In this document: piece after piece, positions 1 to 6,070 of the stretch
Layout of the letters: the number at the start of each line of letters is the position of its first letter
Numbering within the stretch: position 1 is the stretch's first letter
DNA from: an archaeon
GTDB lineage: Archaea > Nanobdellota > Nanobdellia > SCGC-AAA011-G17 > GW2011-AR17
DNA length: 6,071 nt
Direction: 5' to 3'
Assembly: GCA_023245975.1 (NCBI GenBank)
Contig: JAHFJF010000053.1
Location: 1 to 6,071, forward strand
The notes under the pieces: generated by a model
Databases searched by the model: none
Seen by the model: the letters and a program-made list of their open reading frames with translations, nothing else
What the model was told of the DNA's origin: nothing
Position numbers and translations under genes: made by a program

Positions 1-1
1 A

Positions 2-700
2 TCAAAGAATGCCAAAATAATAGCAATAGTAAATACCCAGGGAAGCAGCCTATGCAGGGAAGCAGGTGTAATTATTCCAATAAATGCAGGGATTGAAATT
101 GCTGTTGCATCAACAAAGGCTTTCTTGTGCCAAGTTGCTGCATTATTGTTATTGGCATCTACATTGTCTGACAATCAGAACTTAATAAGAATAAAGCTAA
201 AAAGCCTATCAAATGAAATAAACTTATTTCTAGAGAACAATTTGAATGAGAAAATAATTGATTTAATTTGCAAAATCAACACGGACCACATATTAATCAT
301 TGGGAGAAATAATTGCTTCCCTATTGCCTTAGAAGGAGCATTGAAGATAAAAGAGGTAAGCAATCTCATAGCAGAAGGTTATGCTGGTGGTGAGCTAAAA
401 CATGGACCCTTGGCCCTAGTAGAAAATAACACTGCATGCATTGTAATTTGCGATGATGAAACAAAGAATGATGTGCTAAATAATGCCATGGAAATAAAGG
501 CCCGTGGCGGGTACATTATTGGCATTTCTCCATTTGAAAGCAATGTGTTCGATTCCCATCTGCCAATTCCTTCGGTTGGCAAAGAGGAATTTTTATTTTC
601 AGCCATTGCCTTGCAATTGATTGCCTATGAATTAGGTAAAGCAAATAATCGTGATATTGACCATTGCAGGAATTTAGCAAAGTCCGTAACTGTCAAATGA
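2..700 (+). CDS. glmS: Glutamine:fructose-6-phosphate aminotransferase, C-terminal isomerase half (5' partial)
   Basis: GlmS converts fructose-6-phosphate and glutamine to glucosamine-6-phosphate and glutamate in the cytoplasm, the first committed step to UDP-GlcNAc. The reading frame is open from base 2, so the gene starts outside the window; 232 residues are visible, and the N-terminal glutaminase domain (with its Cys nucleophile) is not seen. Residues 11-22 (NTQGSSLCREAG) and 28-41 (NAGIEIAVASTKAF) are the sugar-phosphate-binding motifs of the first SIS domain. Residues 101-118 (GRNNCFPIALEGALKIKE) and 130-139 (GELKHGPLAL) belong to the second. The end, DIDHCRNLAKSVTVK (218-232), is the GlmS signature tail; Lys227 matches the catalytic Lys603 of the E. 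coli enzyme. The family usually has Pro where Cys222 stands, and ends in Glu rather than Lys. The TTG at 125 is internal, because conserved GlmS sequence precedes it. The stop overlaps the next start. Identity is secure; whether the missing glutaminase domain is intact is unknown. Confidence 0.94.
   Translation, partial: SKNAKIIAIVNTQGSSLCREAGVIIPINAGIEIAVASTKAFLCQVAALLLLASTLSDNQNLIRIKLKSLSNEINLFLENNLNEKIIDLICKINTDHILIIGRNNCFPIALEGALKIKEVSNLIAEGYAGGELKHGPLALVENNTACIVICDDETKNDVLNNAMEIKARGGYIIGISPFESNVFDSHLPIPSVGKEEFLFSAIALQLIAYELGKANNRDIDHCRNLAKSVTVK
697..700 (+). promoter_or_regulatory. ATGA stop-start overlap coupling glmS and yvcK translation
   Basis: The TGA of glmS (698-700) shares two bases with the ATG of yvcK (697-699). 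The preceding bases (aaagtccgtaactgtcaa) contain no GGAGG- or GGTG-like ribosome binding site, and the nearest AGGA, near 667, is too far upstream. Reinitiation by ribosomes finishing glmS is therefore the likely way yvcK is translated, which would tie the amounts of the two proteins together. The overlap is seen directly; the coupling is inferred. Confidence 0.8.
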
Positions 701-1632
701 AAAGCGTCTGTGTAATTGGTGGCGGCACTGGAAGTTATACTATACTTACCGGGCTGAAAAAGCATAATATTGCTATATCTGCAATTGTCACGATGTCTGA
801 TGATGGCGGCAGCACTGGAATATTAAGAGACGAATTTGGAGTTTTGCCTCCCGGAGATATAAGGCAATGCATAACAGCCTTGTCTGAGTCGCCAGAAATA
901 ATGCGGGATATATTCAAATACAGGTTTGAAAAAGGCAGCATCAAGGGTCATACAATTGGTAACTTGTTAATAACCGGCTTAAGGGAGATAATGAAAAGTG
1001 ATTATGAAGCAATAAAGGCTGCTTGCAAAATATTTTCTGTTAAAGGAAATGTTATTCCCGTTACACTTGAGAATATAAGGCTAAATGCTGAATTGGAAAA
1101 TGGTAGCATCATCCATGGTGAGTCTAATATTGATGTGCCAGAACATGATGGTAGATTAAAGATTAGGCGCTTATTCATGGATAAAATCGCAAAGGCAAAC
1201 CAGGATGCAATCATTGCATTAAAAAATGCAGATCTGGTTGTGATGGGGCCGGGCGATTTGTACGGAAGCATAATCTCAAACTTATTGGTGGAAGGAATTC
1301 CTGAAGCGATAGCCAATTCAAGGGCAAAAAAGGTTTATGTCTGCAATATCATGACTAAATATGGTGAAACACACGGTTTTGATACATCTGATTTCTATAA
1401 TACGATTGTTTCTTACCTTGGAAATGATTGCATAGATTATTTCTTAATAAATAAATCAAGAATAGATGAAACGCTATTGTCAAAATATCTTACAGAAAAC
1501 GCTGGCCCTGTAAAGATAAATCTAGGAGGGATAAAAGCAAAGATTATTTTGGAAGATGTATCAAGCCAGATATCCATGGTAAGGCATGATCCAGATAAGT
1601 TAGCTTCTGTTATTGTTTCGCTTCTGAAATAA
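697..1632 (+). CDS. yvcK: YvcK/GlmR-family UDP-sugar-binding regulator (CofD-like fold)
   Basis: This is a complete 311-residue protein of the YvcK branch of the CofD-like family. Visible motifs in order are GGGTG (8-12), MSDDGGSTG (33-41), PPGDIR (51-56), GHTIGNLLI (84-92), GPGDLYGSI (184-192), CNIMTKYGET (216-225) and VRHDPDKLA (295-303). The Asp-Asp-Gly-Gly-Ser-Thr-Gly and Pro-Pro-Gly-Asp-Ile-Arg motifs and the His-Asp-Pro tail mark YvcK rather than the F420-synthesis transferase CofD. In Bacillus subtilis, YvcK (GlmR) binds UDP-GlcNAc, is needed for growth on gluconeogenic carbon, and stimulates GlmS. The archaeal role is inferred, not shown. I chose the ATG at 697 because the family begins immediately before the glycine-rich motif. 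A TTG at 664 would add 11 residues that are only glmS tail sequence in another frame. No Shine-Dalgarno sequence lies just upstream, so translation probably depends on coupling to glmS. The 3' end overlaps the DP2 gene on the other strand. Confidence 0.93.
   Translation: MKSVCVIGGGTGSYTILTGLKKHNIAISAIVTMSDDGGSTGILRDEFGVLPPGDIRQCITALSESPEIMRDIFKYRFEKGSIKGHTIGNLLITGLREIMKSDYEAIKAACKIFSVKGNVIPVTLENIRLNAELENGSIIHGESNIDVPEHDGRLKIRRLFMDKIAKANQDAIIALKNADLVVMGPGDLYGSIISNLLVEGIPEAIANSRAKKVYVCNIMTKYGETHGFDTSDFYNTIVSYLGNDCIDYFLINKSRIDETLLSKYLTENAGPVKINLGGIKAKIILEDVSSQISMVRHDPDKLASVIVSLLK
1610..1632. other. 23-bp tail-to-tail overlap of yvcK and DP2
   Basis: The yvcK stop (TAA, 1630-1632) lies inside the DP2 reading frame, and the DP2 stop (1610-1612) lies inside yvcK. 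The last seven codons of DP2, including its stop, are antisense to the last codons of yvcK. I see no inverted repeat or long T-run on either strand close to the two stops, so both transcripts probably read into each other before terminating. Confidence 0.95.
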
Positions 1633-4600
1633 TCCATTTGCCTAAACTCGACTGCTGCTCAGATTCTTTCCCAAATACAGATTCAATCTTGTTCTTGGTC
1701 AATTCTAATGTCTGCTGCAAAAAACTTGGCAGGTGATATGTCTCTGCTAAATTAATTGCTGGCTCTAAGTATTTTTTAACTGAGCCCTCTGCAATAGTAA
1801 AAGCTAATCTGCCATCACATTTGGTGCATTTGCCTAGCATTGGCGGCCTTCTGTATATTTCATTGCAGTTTGTGCACCTAAATGATTGCATTGAGAATTT
1901 CCTCAGGCAGCCCTTTATGTCTCTCATGAAATGTTTTTCAACAACTAACCTTGCTACATCATCTTCGTCAACGGCCCGTATTTTCTTAGCTATGCTCATC
2001 TGCCCCAATACCTTGTCTTGCATCGTTGGGATTGTCTTGTAAGCAGAACATCTTACTCCGAGATTGAAGTCTGAAGTCTGGTGGGTAAATAAAATCCCTT
2101 CATATTGTTTTTCTGTATTCAAAACATTATTTAACACCCCGATTTTTACATCGCTTGCTAACTTGTATTGTTCTGCAGCTTCATAAAATTCTAATGGATA
2201 TTCATCCACAATATCCATATCAAATACCATGTCATCAACTTCGGTCGGTATTAATTTTGATGTCAAAACTAATGGTGCATCTTGGGTGGAACCTCTTGAA
2301 TTTGGTAAGAATTTGCTTGAAAAATTTAATAGGTGATCCATTAATAATAGGACTGCAGCCTCATCGCCATCACACTGCCCAACTAAGAATCCGTTTGCTA
2401 AAACCAAATGATTCTCTACATTCAAACAATAAGTGGTTTCAAATCCGTCCTCGATTATCTCTTTAATTATCGGATAAACAAAATTATTGTCGTGCTCTAT
2501 CTTCATCCCATAAGGCTTGCTAGAATTAACCAACCCTTTCAAAATAGTTTGTTTTCTAGTTAGAGAAAACCCTATTCTCTCATAAAAAAGGTGATAATAA
2601 GTACTGGGTATTGTCAGTTTAGTAATTTCAAATTCTGGGATTTTTCTATTTTTCCGTATATAAAATTCTTTAACTTGTTGGCCGGGTTGTTTTTTATACC
2701 AATACCTTTTAGTAAATATACCATATCTTCTTAAACAGAATTCTAAATCTTGCAGTAGGCCTTCGGAAACACTATCACAACATACTCTACAATCACTATA
2801 ACTAACACTCCCGTCGCCATCGTAATAGCCTTGTAAAAAGAATTTTAATTTCTCCAATGGGAGATTCATAATCATTTCTGGAATTCTCTTCTCGTACGCA
2901 TTCCTGCCACACTTCAGGATATCAACAAAAAGTTCATATAACAATCTGCTAGAATAAGTGATGCCATCTTTTTTAGTTTCAGTAGGATCTAAATCTAGAA
3001 GGTTCTTAAATGTACTGATTACTTTTTTCCTTAATTCAATTTCTGTTACTGCAAATGAAACTTGATAAAATCCCTTTTTAGAGGTATTCTTTCTTGCATG
3101 GCCTTCGGCAACATAAAGTCCAATTATGTTTAACATCGTCCCATTTAAGGGGATTTTATTGGGTATGACTACATTGTCCCTTTTTGCTGCTAAATAAATA
3201 TTTGGGGGTAATTTCTCATACCCAGATAATGAGAACAAAACTAAAAATAATGGCAAAGGAAAACTATCTCGTGATAAGAAATTATAAAGCGCATTTTTAG
3301 GCAGATTCAATACTATTCTTAATTTAGGGACGCCACCAAAGGAATCAACAAACTTTTTAACAAATACATTAACATTTCTAACCATGACATCTTTCCTAGA
3401 CTCAAAATAATTATTGAGCTCAATAAATTTTGTATCGATGCTAGAAATTTCGGTTTTAAGTGGGATTACCAACCTTGCCCCCCCAAGAAGATCTGATGCA
3501 ATAACTTTCTTTAGCTTGTTATCCACCATTACTAAGAATTTATGGGTTTCTGTTACTCGTATGGTTCTCCCATCGTTGGTCTTAATCTTTAAAATTTTAG
3601 AGGGTGTGTGTTTGGTGAAATCATTAATTTTGACTTTAGTAATCTTCCCATCTTTGTCCATGCCTATAGTATAATAATCATTGACCTTCTTAGATAACGT
3701 TCCAAAGAAGTCAACTTTCTTATCAGGTTTCAAATTATCTACAATCTCGCCAATTCTAATGTTCCTCCAAATTCCATCTTTCATTATTGGAATAGATGTA
3801 TCATAAGAAAAACAATCTCTGCGCATAATACTGTGTAATAATGGATGTGCCATGAGCCCCTGCACTCTGGAAAAGCCAACTATCCTAGAAACAATTCCAG
3901 CAGAGGTATGTGGTGACATAGCAACTACAAGATGTCCTATCAATTCTTCCTTTATTGTAAGATTATAATGTGGCTCTAGCCCATATAGCTTGACAAGCAT
4001 TTCGTCAATAAAGCTAGCTACTCTGAACAATGCTGCATCTGCTCCCTCATCTGGTGATTCTGGGCAGGCTGGCAAAATAACATCCTGGCAAAATAATTCT
4101 AGAATTTGGTCTTCGTCAATTAAATCATGGCCATAAATGTCCTTGTCATAGCCCATCTCTTTTAACTTCCGAATGCTTGCACCAACCTCTTTGGGTTTGA
4201 AATGTGTGCAAGCCATCTCTGTCATGTCATATCTGATTGTCCCATCTTTATTTACAGACAAGTGGTGTTTTGCCCTTAGGAATCCCTTAGCAATGTGCTC
4301 AGGAATATGTTCTACATTTGATGTCCCCCTAACACCTTTCATTGATTCTGGCAATTCTGTAATGCCGCATATTTCTTTTGCTTTGTTAGTATAATGGTGT
4401 ATATCAATCATCTGTTCCTTATAGGTCAGGCATTTCCCATGCTGTTGGCAAACCTGAGAAGTAAAATCTTTTGCGCATTGCCTGCAATAATATTGCTGTA
4501 CACACCGATTCCCGCAATTCTCACAGACTTTAAGAACAGTATTGTGGCTGCATTTTTCGCAAAAGAATATTGGGAATTGTGAAGTTACCTTTCCTTCTTT

Positions 4601-6070
4601 TAGTGCTGTCCTAAACTCTCTGAGCTTTCCGCCTTGCTGGCCAATGGGAAACAATGTATTCGGGCTGCCTTTTAATTTTCTGAGTTTGGCTTTTTCAGGC
4701 CTTCCCATCCTTGCCCCGATAAAATAGCCACATTTGTCTTTTATTTGAAAATCTGATAAAAGATTAATTGCATCAAGTGGTGTTGAGAAATCCTCCCGGA
4801 ATGGCTTCGCCAAATTCCCTAAATTTTCAAGCAAGGCGGCTGCCTCTTCATTTTCTATTATGATATATTCATTATTTACATTGGTGTGCTCCAACCCTAT
4901 CAATTCAAAAGTCCTTTTCTCTTCTTTAGAAAGATTTGGCACTAGAGTCCTCTCTTCTGAAACTGCCGCCCTTTTCATGGAAGAAAAAAGTATAGATAGC
5001 TGTCCATTAGATAAAGAATTCCAAAAAAAGATAAACTTTGGGTGTAATGGGATCTGTAATTCCTTAGATAGAATCTTTGCCTCCTCAAAAGACAAATTGT
5101 TTGGGTTATGAATTATCTCCTTTATTCTTTTCTCCCCCAAAGAGCATGTTTTATTTTTTAGGTATAGAACCCACCATTCTTCCACAAATCCGGCAGGGAT
5201 TAATTTATGGTTCCTATTCCTGAAATCACCATAATTTATCAGTATGTCCCCTAGATAAAGGATTTCCGAAACTTCCCGAGATGCCCTCACGGCTTCATCA
5301 TAATTTCTAAGTTTCTTTACAGAGCCATTATTTAATTTGACGATAGGGCCGTCTATGCTGTCGCAAACTGTTAAGGTGGTTGCTTTTCCTGGGCGCTCCA
5401 TTTTTAGCTGTGTGCCTATCGCGATATAGTTCTCTAATACTGCCATTGTTGCCGGACTAATTGCATCTGAGGAGAAACCTGATGTCCTGCATCTTCCATA
5501 CCTTAGCCTTAAACCACCATTTCTTAATGGATGAGATATTACTGGTCTCCCGCCTACAAGATCTTTGATGTAAGTAAAGTCTGGTGTTACTTTTTCATTG
5601 CTGACGGATTCTTTTTTTGTACCCCCTAATGATGCTTTTATTTTTTTCTGCAGTTCAATAAAGCCACTAATGAAATCCCACTGTTCCAAATCAAAATCCT
5701 TGCCCCACGTTAGCAATTTTTTTAATAGTTTGGGAGCCTTTGCGCAAAGGCATTCAGCAATTACCAGGCACGGCCCGTTTCTTATCCTATTTGTTTCTAT
5801 CCTGTCCAAGTCCTTGTAGTTGCTAACTTCAAATTTTTCTGAAGGGTCGCCATCAATCTGCACGGGCATGTTCTTCATCATATATTCAACTTCTTCGTTG
5901 GAGGGAAAATACTGCAGGTTTGTTACGCGTTCATGGTAATCAGCCAATTCAGTATTCATTCTTTTTATTTCTTGTTCTGTTGCATCATATTGTGCATAAC
6001 CCATCTTCTTTCGAATATAATCGGCTATTAATACAGAAACGCTTGCTCCAGTTCCTCCGGCGCTTCTTAT
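1610..6070 (-). CDS. polC: DNA polymerase D large subunit DP2 with in-frame intein (N-terminus cut by window edge)
   Basis: DP2 is the catalytic subunit of PolD, the archaeal replicative polymerase, working with the DP1 exonuclease subunit and PCNA. The frame is open to the right edge, giving 1,486 visible residues: N-extein 1-752, intein 753-1232, C-extein 1233-1486. The ATG at 6004 is not the start, because the codons before it encode IRSAGGTGASVSVLIADYIR, matching the conserved IRSSGGT region; roughly 130 residues are probably missing, estimated from Pyrococcus DP2. Family motifs: LVGGRPVISHP (171-181), ERPGKA (225-230), GARMGRPEKAKLRK (452-465), a zinc cluster (504-547), KGVRGTSNVEHIPEH (from 578), the catalytic CDGDE (1233-1237) and a C-terminal zinc finger (1399-1418). 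The spliced visible part is 1,006 residues, consistent with the usual 1,100-1,270 once the missing end is added. DP1 is not in the window. The gene converges on yvcK; its promoter is outside. Confidence 0.97.
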   Translation of the reverse strand: MRSAGGTGASVSVLIADYIRKKMGYAQYDATEQEIKRMNTELADYHERVTNLQYFPSNEEVEYMMKNMPVQIDGDPSEKFEVSNYKDLDRIETNRIRNGPCLVIAECLCAKAPKLLKKLLTWGKDFDLEQWDFISGFIELQKKIKASLGGTKKESVSNEKVTPDFTYIKDLVGGRPVISHPLRNGGLRLRYGRCRTSGFSSDAISPATMAVLENYIAIGTQLKMERPGKATTLTVCDSIDGPIVKLNNGSVKKLRNYDEAVRASREVSEILYLGDILINYGDFRNRNHKLIPAGFVEEWWVLYLKNKTCSLGEKRIKEIIHNPNNLSFEEAKILSKELQIPLHPKFIFFWNSLSNGQLSILFSSMKRAAVSEERTLVPNLSKEEKRTFELIGLEHTNVNNEYIIIENEEAAALLENLGNLAKPFREDFSTPLDAINLLSDFQIKDKCGYFIGARMGRPEKAKLRKLKGSPNTLFPIGQQGGKLREFRTALKEGKVTSQFPIFFCEKCSHNTVLKVCENCGNRCVQQYYCRQCAKDFTSQVCQQHGKCLTYKEQMIDIHHYTNKAKEICGITELPESMKGVRGTSNVEHIPEHIAKGFLRAKHHLSVNKDGTIRYDMTEMACTHFKPKEVGASIRKLKEMGYDKDIYGHDLIDEDQILELFCQDVILPACPESPDEGADAALFRVASFIDEMLVKLYGLEPHYNLTIKEELIGHLVVAMSPHTSAGIVSRIVGFSRVQGLMAHPLLHSIMRRDCFSYDTSIPIMKDGIWRNIRIGEIVDNLKPDKKVDFFGTLSKKVNDYYTIGMDKDGKITKVKINDFTKHTPSKILKIKTNDGRTIRVTETHKFLVMVDNKLKKVIASDLLGGARLVIPLKTEISSIDTKFIELNNYFESRKDVMVRNVNVFVKKFVDSFGGVPKLRIVLNLPKNALYNFLSRDSFPLPLFLVLFSLSGYEKLPPNIYLAAKRDNVVIPNKIPLNGTMLNIIGLYVAEGHARKNTSKKGFYQVSFAVTEIELRKKVISTFKNLLDLDPTETKKDGITYSSRLLYELFVDILKCGRNAYEKRIPEMIMNLPLEKLKFFLQGYYDGDGSVSYSDCRVCCDSVSEGLLQDLEFCLRRYGIFTKRYWYKKQPGQQVKEFYIRKNRKIPEFEITKLTIPSTYYHLFYERIGFSLTRKQTILKGLVNSSKPYGMKIEHDNNFVYPIIKEIIEDGFETTYCLNVENHLVLANGFLVGQCDGDEAAVLLLMDHLLNFSSKFLPNSRGSTQDAPLVLTSKLIPTEVDDMVFDMDIVDEYPLEFYEAAEQYKLASDVKIGVLNNVLNTEKQYEGILFTHQTSDFNLGVRCSAYKTIPTMQDKVLGQMSIAKKIRAVDEDDVARLVVEKHFMRDIKGCLRKFSMQSFRCTNCNEIYRRPPMLGKCTKCDGRLAFTIAEGSVKKYLEPAINLAETYHLPSFLQQTLELTKNKIESVFGKESEQQSSLGKWIISEAKQ
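1631..1654 (-). other. Candidate PCNA-interacting (PIP) box at the DP2 C-terminus
   Basis: The octapeptide QSSLGKWI lies six residues before the C-terminus. It fits the PIP pattern Q-x-x-hydrophobic-x-x-aromatic-hydrophobic, with Trp and Ile in the last two places. DP2 proteins of Thermococcales carry a PIP motif at the extreme C-terminus that binds the sliding clamp, so the position is right. The second aromatic residue common in strong PIP boxes is replaced by Ile, so affinity may differ. Confidence 0.65.
1817..1876 (-). other. DP2 C-terminal zinc finger
   Basis: Residues 1399-1418 contain CTNC and CTKC separated by about a dozen residues (CxxC-x12-CxxC), a four-Cys zinc ribbon. PolD structures place a C-terminal zinc module of DP2 at the interface with DP1, so this is probably a subunit-contact element. 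The motif is seen directly; the contact role comes from the family. Confidence 0.85.
2360..2374 (-). other. DP2 catalytic loop CDGDE, directly after the intein
   Basis: The five codons encode Cys1233, Asp1234, Gly1235, Asp1236 and Glu1237. The two aspartates match the metal-binding catalytic pair of PolD (Asp956 and Asp958 of P. abyssi DP2) in its double-psi beta-barrel active site, which is related to that of multisubunit RNA polymerase. The Cys is also the +1 nucleophile for intein splicing. As I recall them, Pyrococcus sequences read RRN-CDGDED here; this protein reads RRD-CDGDEA, so the essential aspartates are kept but both flanks differ. Confidence 0.9.
2375..3814 (-). mobile_element. 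Intein with LAGLIDADG homing endonuclease, inserted at the DP2 catalytic loop
   Basis: This 480-residue protein-splicing element interrupts DP2 between MRRD and CDGDE, the insertion site known for PolII inteins of Pyrococcus and haloarchaea. Block A is CFSYDTSIPI (1-10) with the Cys1 nucleophile. Block B has the TxxH motif T88-E-T-H91. The endonuclease motifs are IIGLYVAEGHA (230-240, acid Glu237) and FLQGYYDGDGS (326-336, acid Asp334), with KRIP (309-312) as block D between them. Block F is TYCLNVENHLVLANG (461-475), with His469. Block G ends GFLVGQ before the +1 Cys. The ~100 residues between blocks B and C resemble the accessory DNA-binding segment common in archaeal inteins, but that is a weak match. 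Splicing should excise it and join Asp to Cys. Odd points are the terminal Gln480, Gly479 in place of the penultimate His, Cys463 where block F usually has Asp, and lower G+C than the exteins. It looks intact rather than decayed. Confidence 0.96.
2555..3136 (-). other. Homing endonuclease (DOD/LAGLIDADG) domain within the intein
   Basis: This spans approximately intein residues 227-420; the limits are estimates. Two LAGLIDADG-type helices are present about 97 residues apart, each ending in an acidic residue followed by Gly: Glu237 (codon 3104-3106) and Asp334 (codon 2813-2815). In this family the two acids bind the metal ions that cut both DNA strands. The segment SVSEGLLQDLEFCLRRYGI, shortly after the second motif, is typical of the following helix in archaeal endonucleases. 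With both acids kept and no stop or frameshift, the enzyme is probably active, or was until recently. Its target would be an intein-free DP2 allele at the catalytic loop. Confidence 0.88.
4430..4561 (-). other. DP2 internal zinc-binding cluster
   Basis: Residues 504-547 of the visible protein carry a run of Cys pairs: CEKC, CENC, CRQC, then single Cys and His residues ending in QHGKC. Zinc-ribbon modules at this place are characteristic of DP2 and stabilise the catalytic core. The spacing supports two zinc sites, although which residues pair cannot be decided from sequence alone. Confidence 0.85.

Noticed and set aside
38..65. 11-bp direct repeat cagggaagcag at 38-48 and 55-65
   Set aside because: The copies are 17 bp apart, read in different frames inside conserved GlmS coding sequence, and only two exist. 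Probably chance.
125..127. TTG at 125 as a start for a short SIS-domain protein
   Set aside because: The frame is open to base 2 and encodes the conserved GlmS motifs NTQGSS and NAGIEIAVASTKAF before this codon.
664..699. Earlier TTG start for yvcK, adding 11 residues
   Set aside because: The extra residues are the glmS tail read in another frame, and the YvcK family starts only a few residues before the GGGTG motif. The ATG at 697 fits.
719..822. Repeated ggcggca-cactgga strings in early yvcK
   Set aside because: They encode the two glycine-rich family motifs (GGGTGS and DDGGSTG). The similarity comes from the protein.
697..1632. CofD (2-phospholactate transferase of F420 synthesis) for the yvcK gene
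   Set aside because: The DDGGSTG, PPGDIR and C-terminal HDP motifs are those of the YvcK branch, and no F420 gene is nearby.
175..1637. Minus-strand open frames opposite glmS and yvcK, and plus-strand frames opposite DP2
   Set aside because: They are antisense to well-conserved genes, have no recognisable motifs, and look like shadow frames.
3478..3484. Run of seven C (G on the coding strand) as a frameshift or sequencing error
   Set aside because: The intein frame is continuous on both sides and the encoded Gly-Gly pair fits, so there is no sign of a break.
2375..3814. Class 3 or split intein
   Set aside because: Cys1 and the TxxH block B are present and the frame is continuous through blocks A to G, so it is a contiguous class 1-like intein despite the block F Cys.
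6002..6004. ATG at 6004 (minus strand) as the DP2 start
   Set aside because: The frame continues to the window edge with conserved DP2 sequence (IRSAGGT), so the Met is internal.
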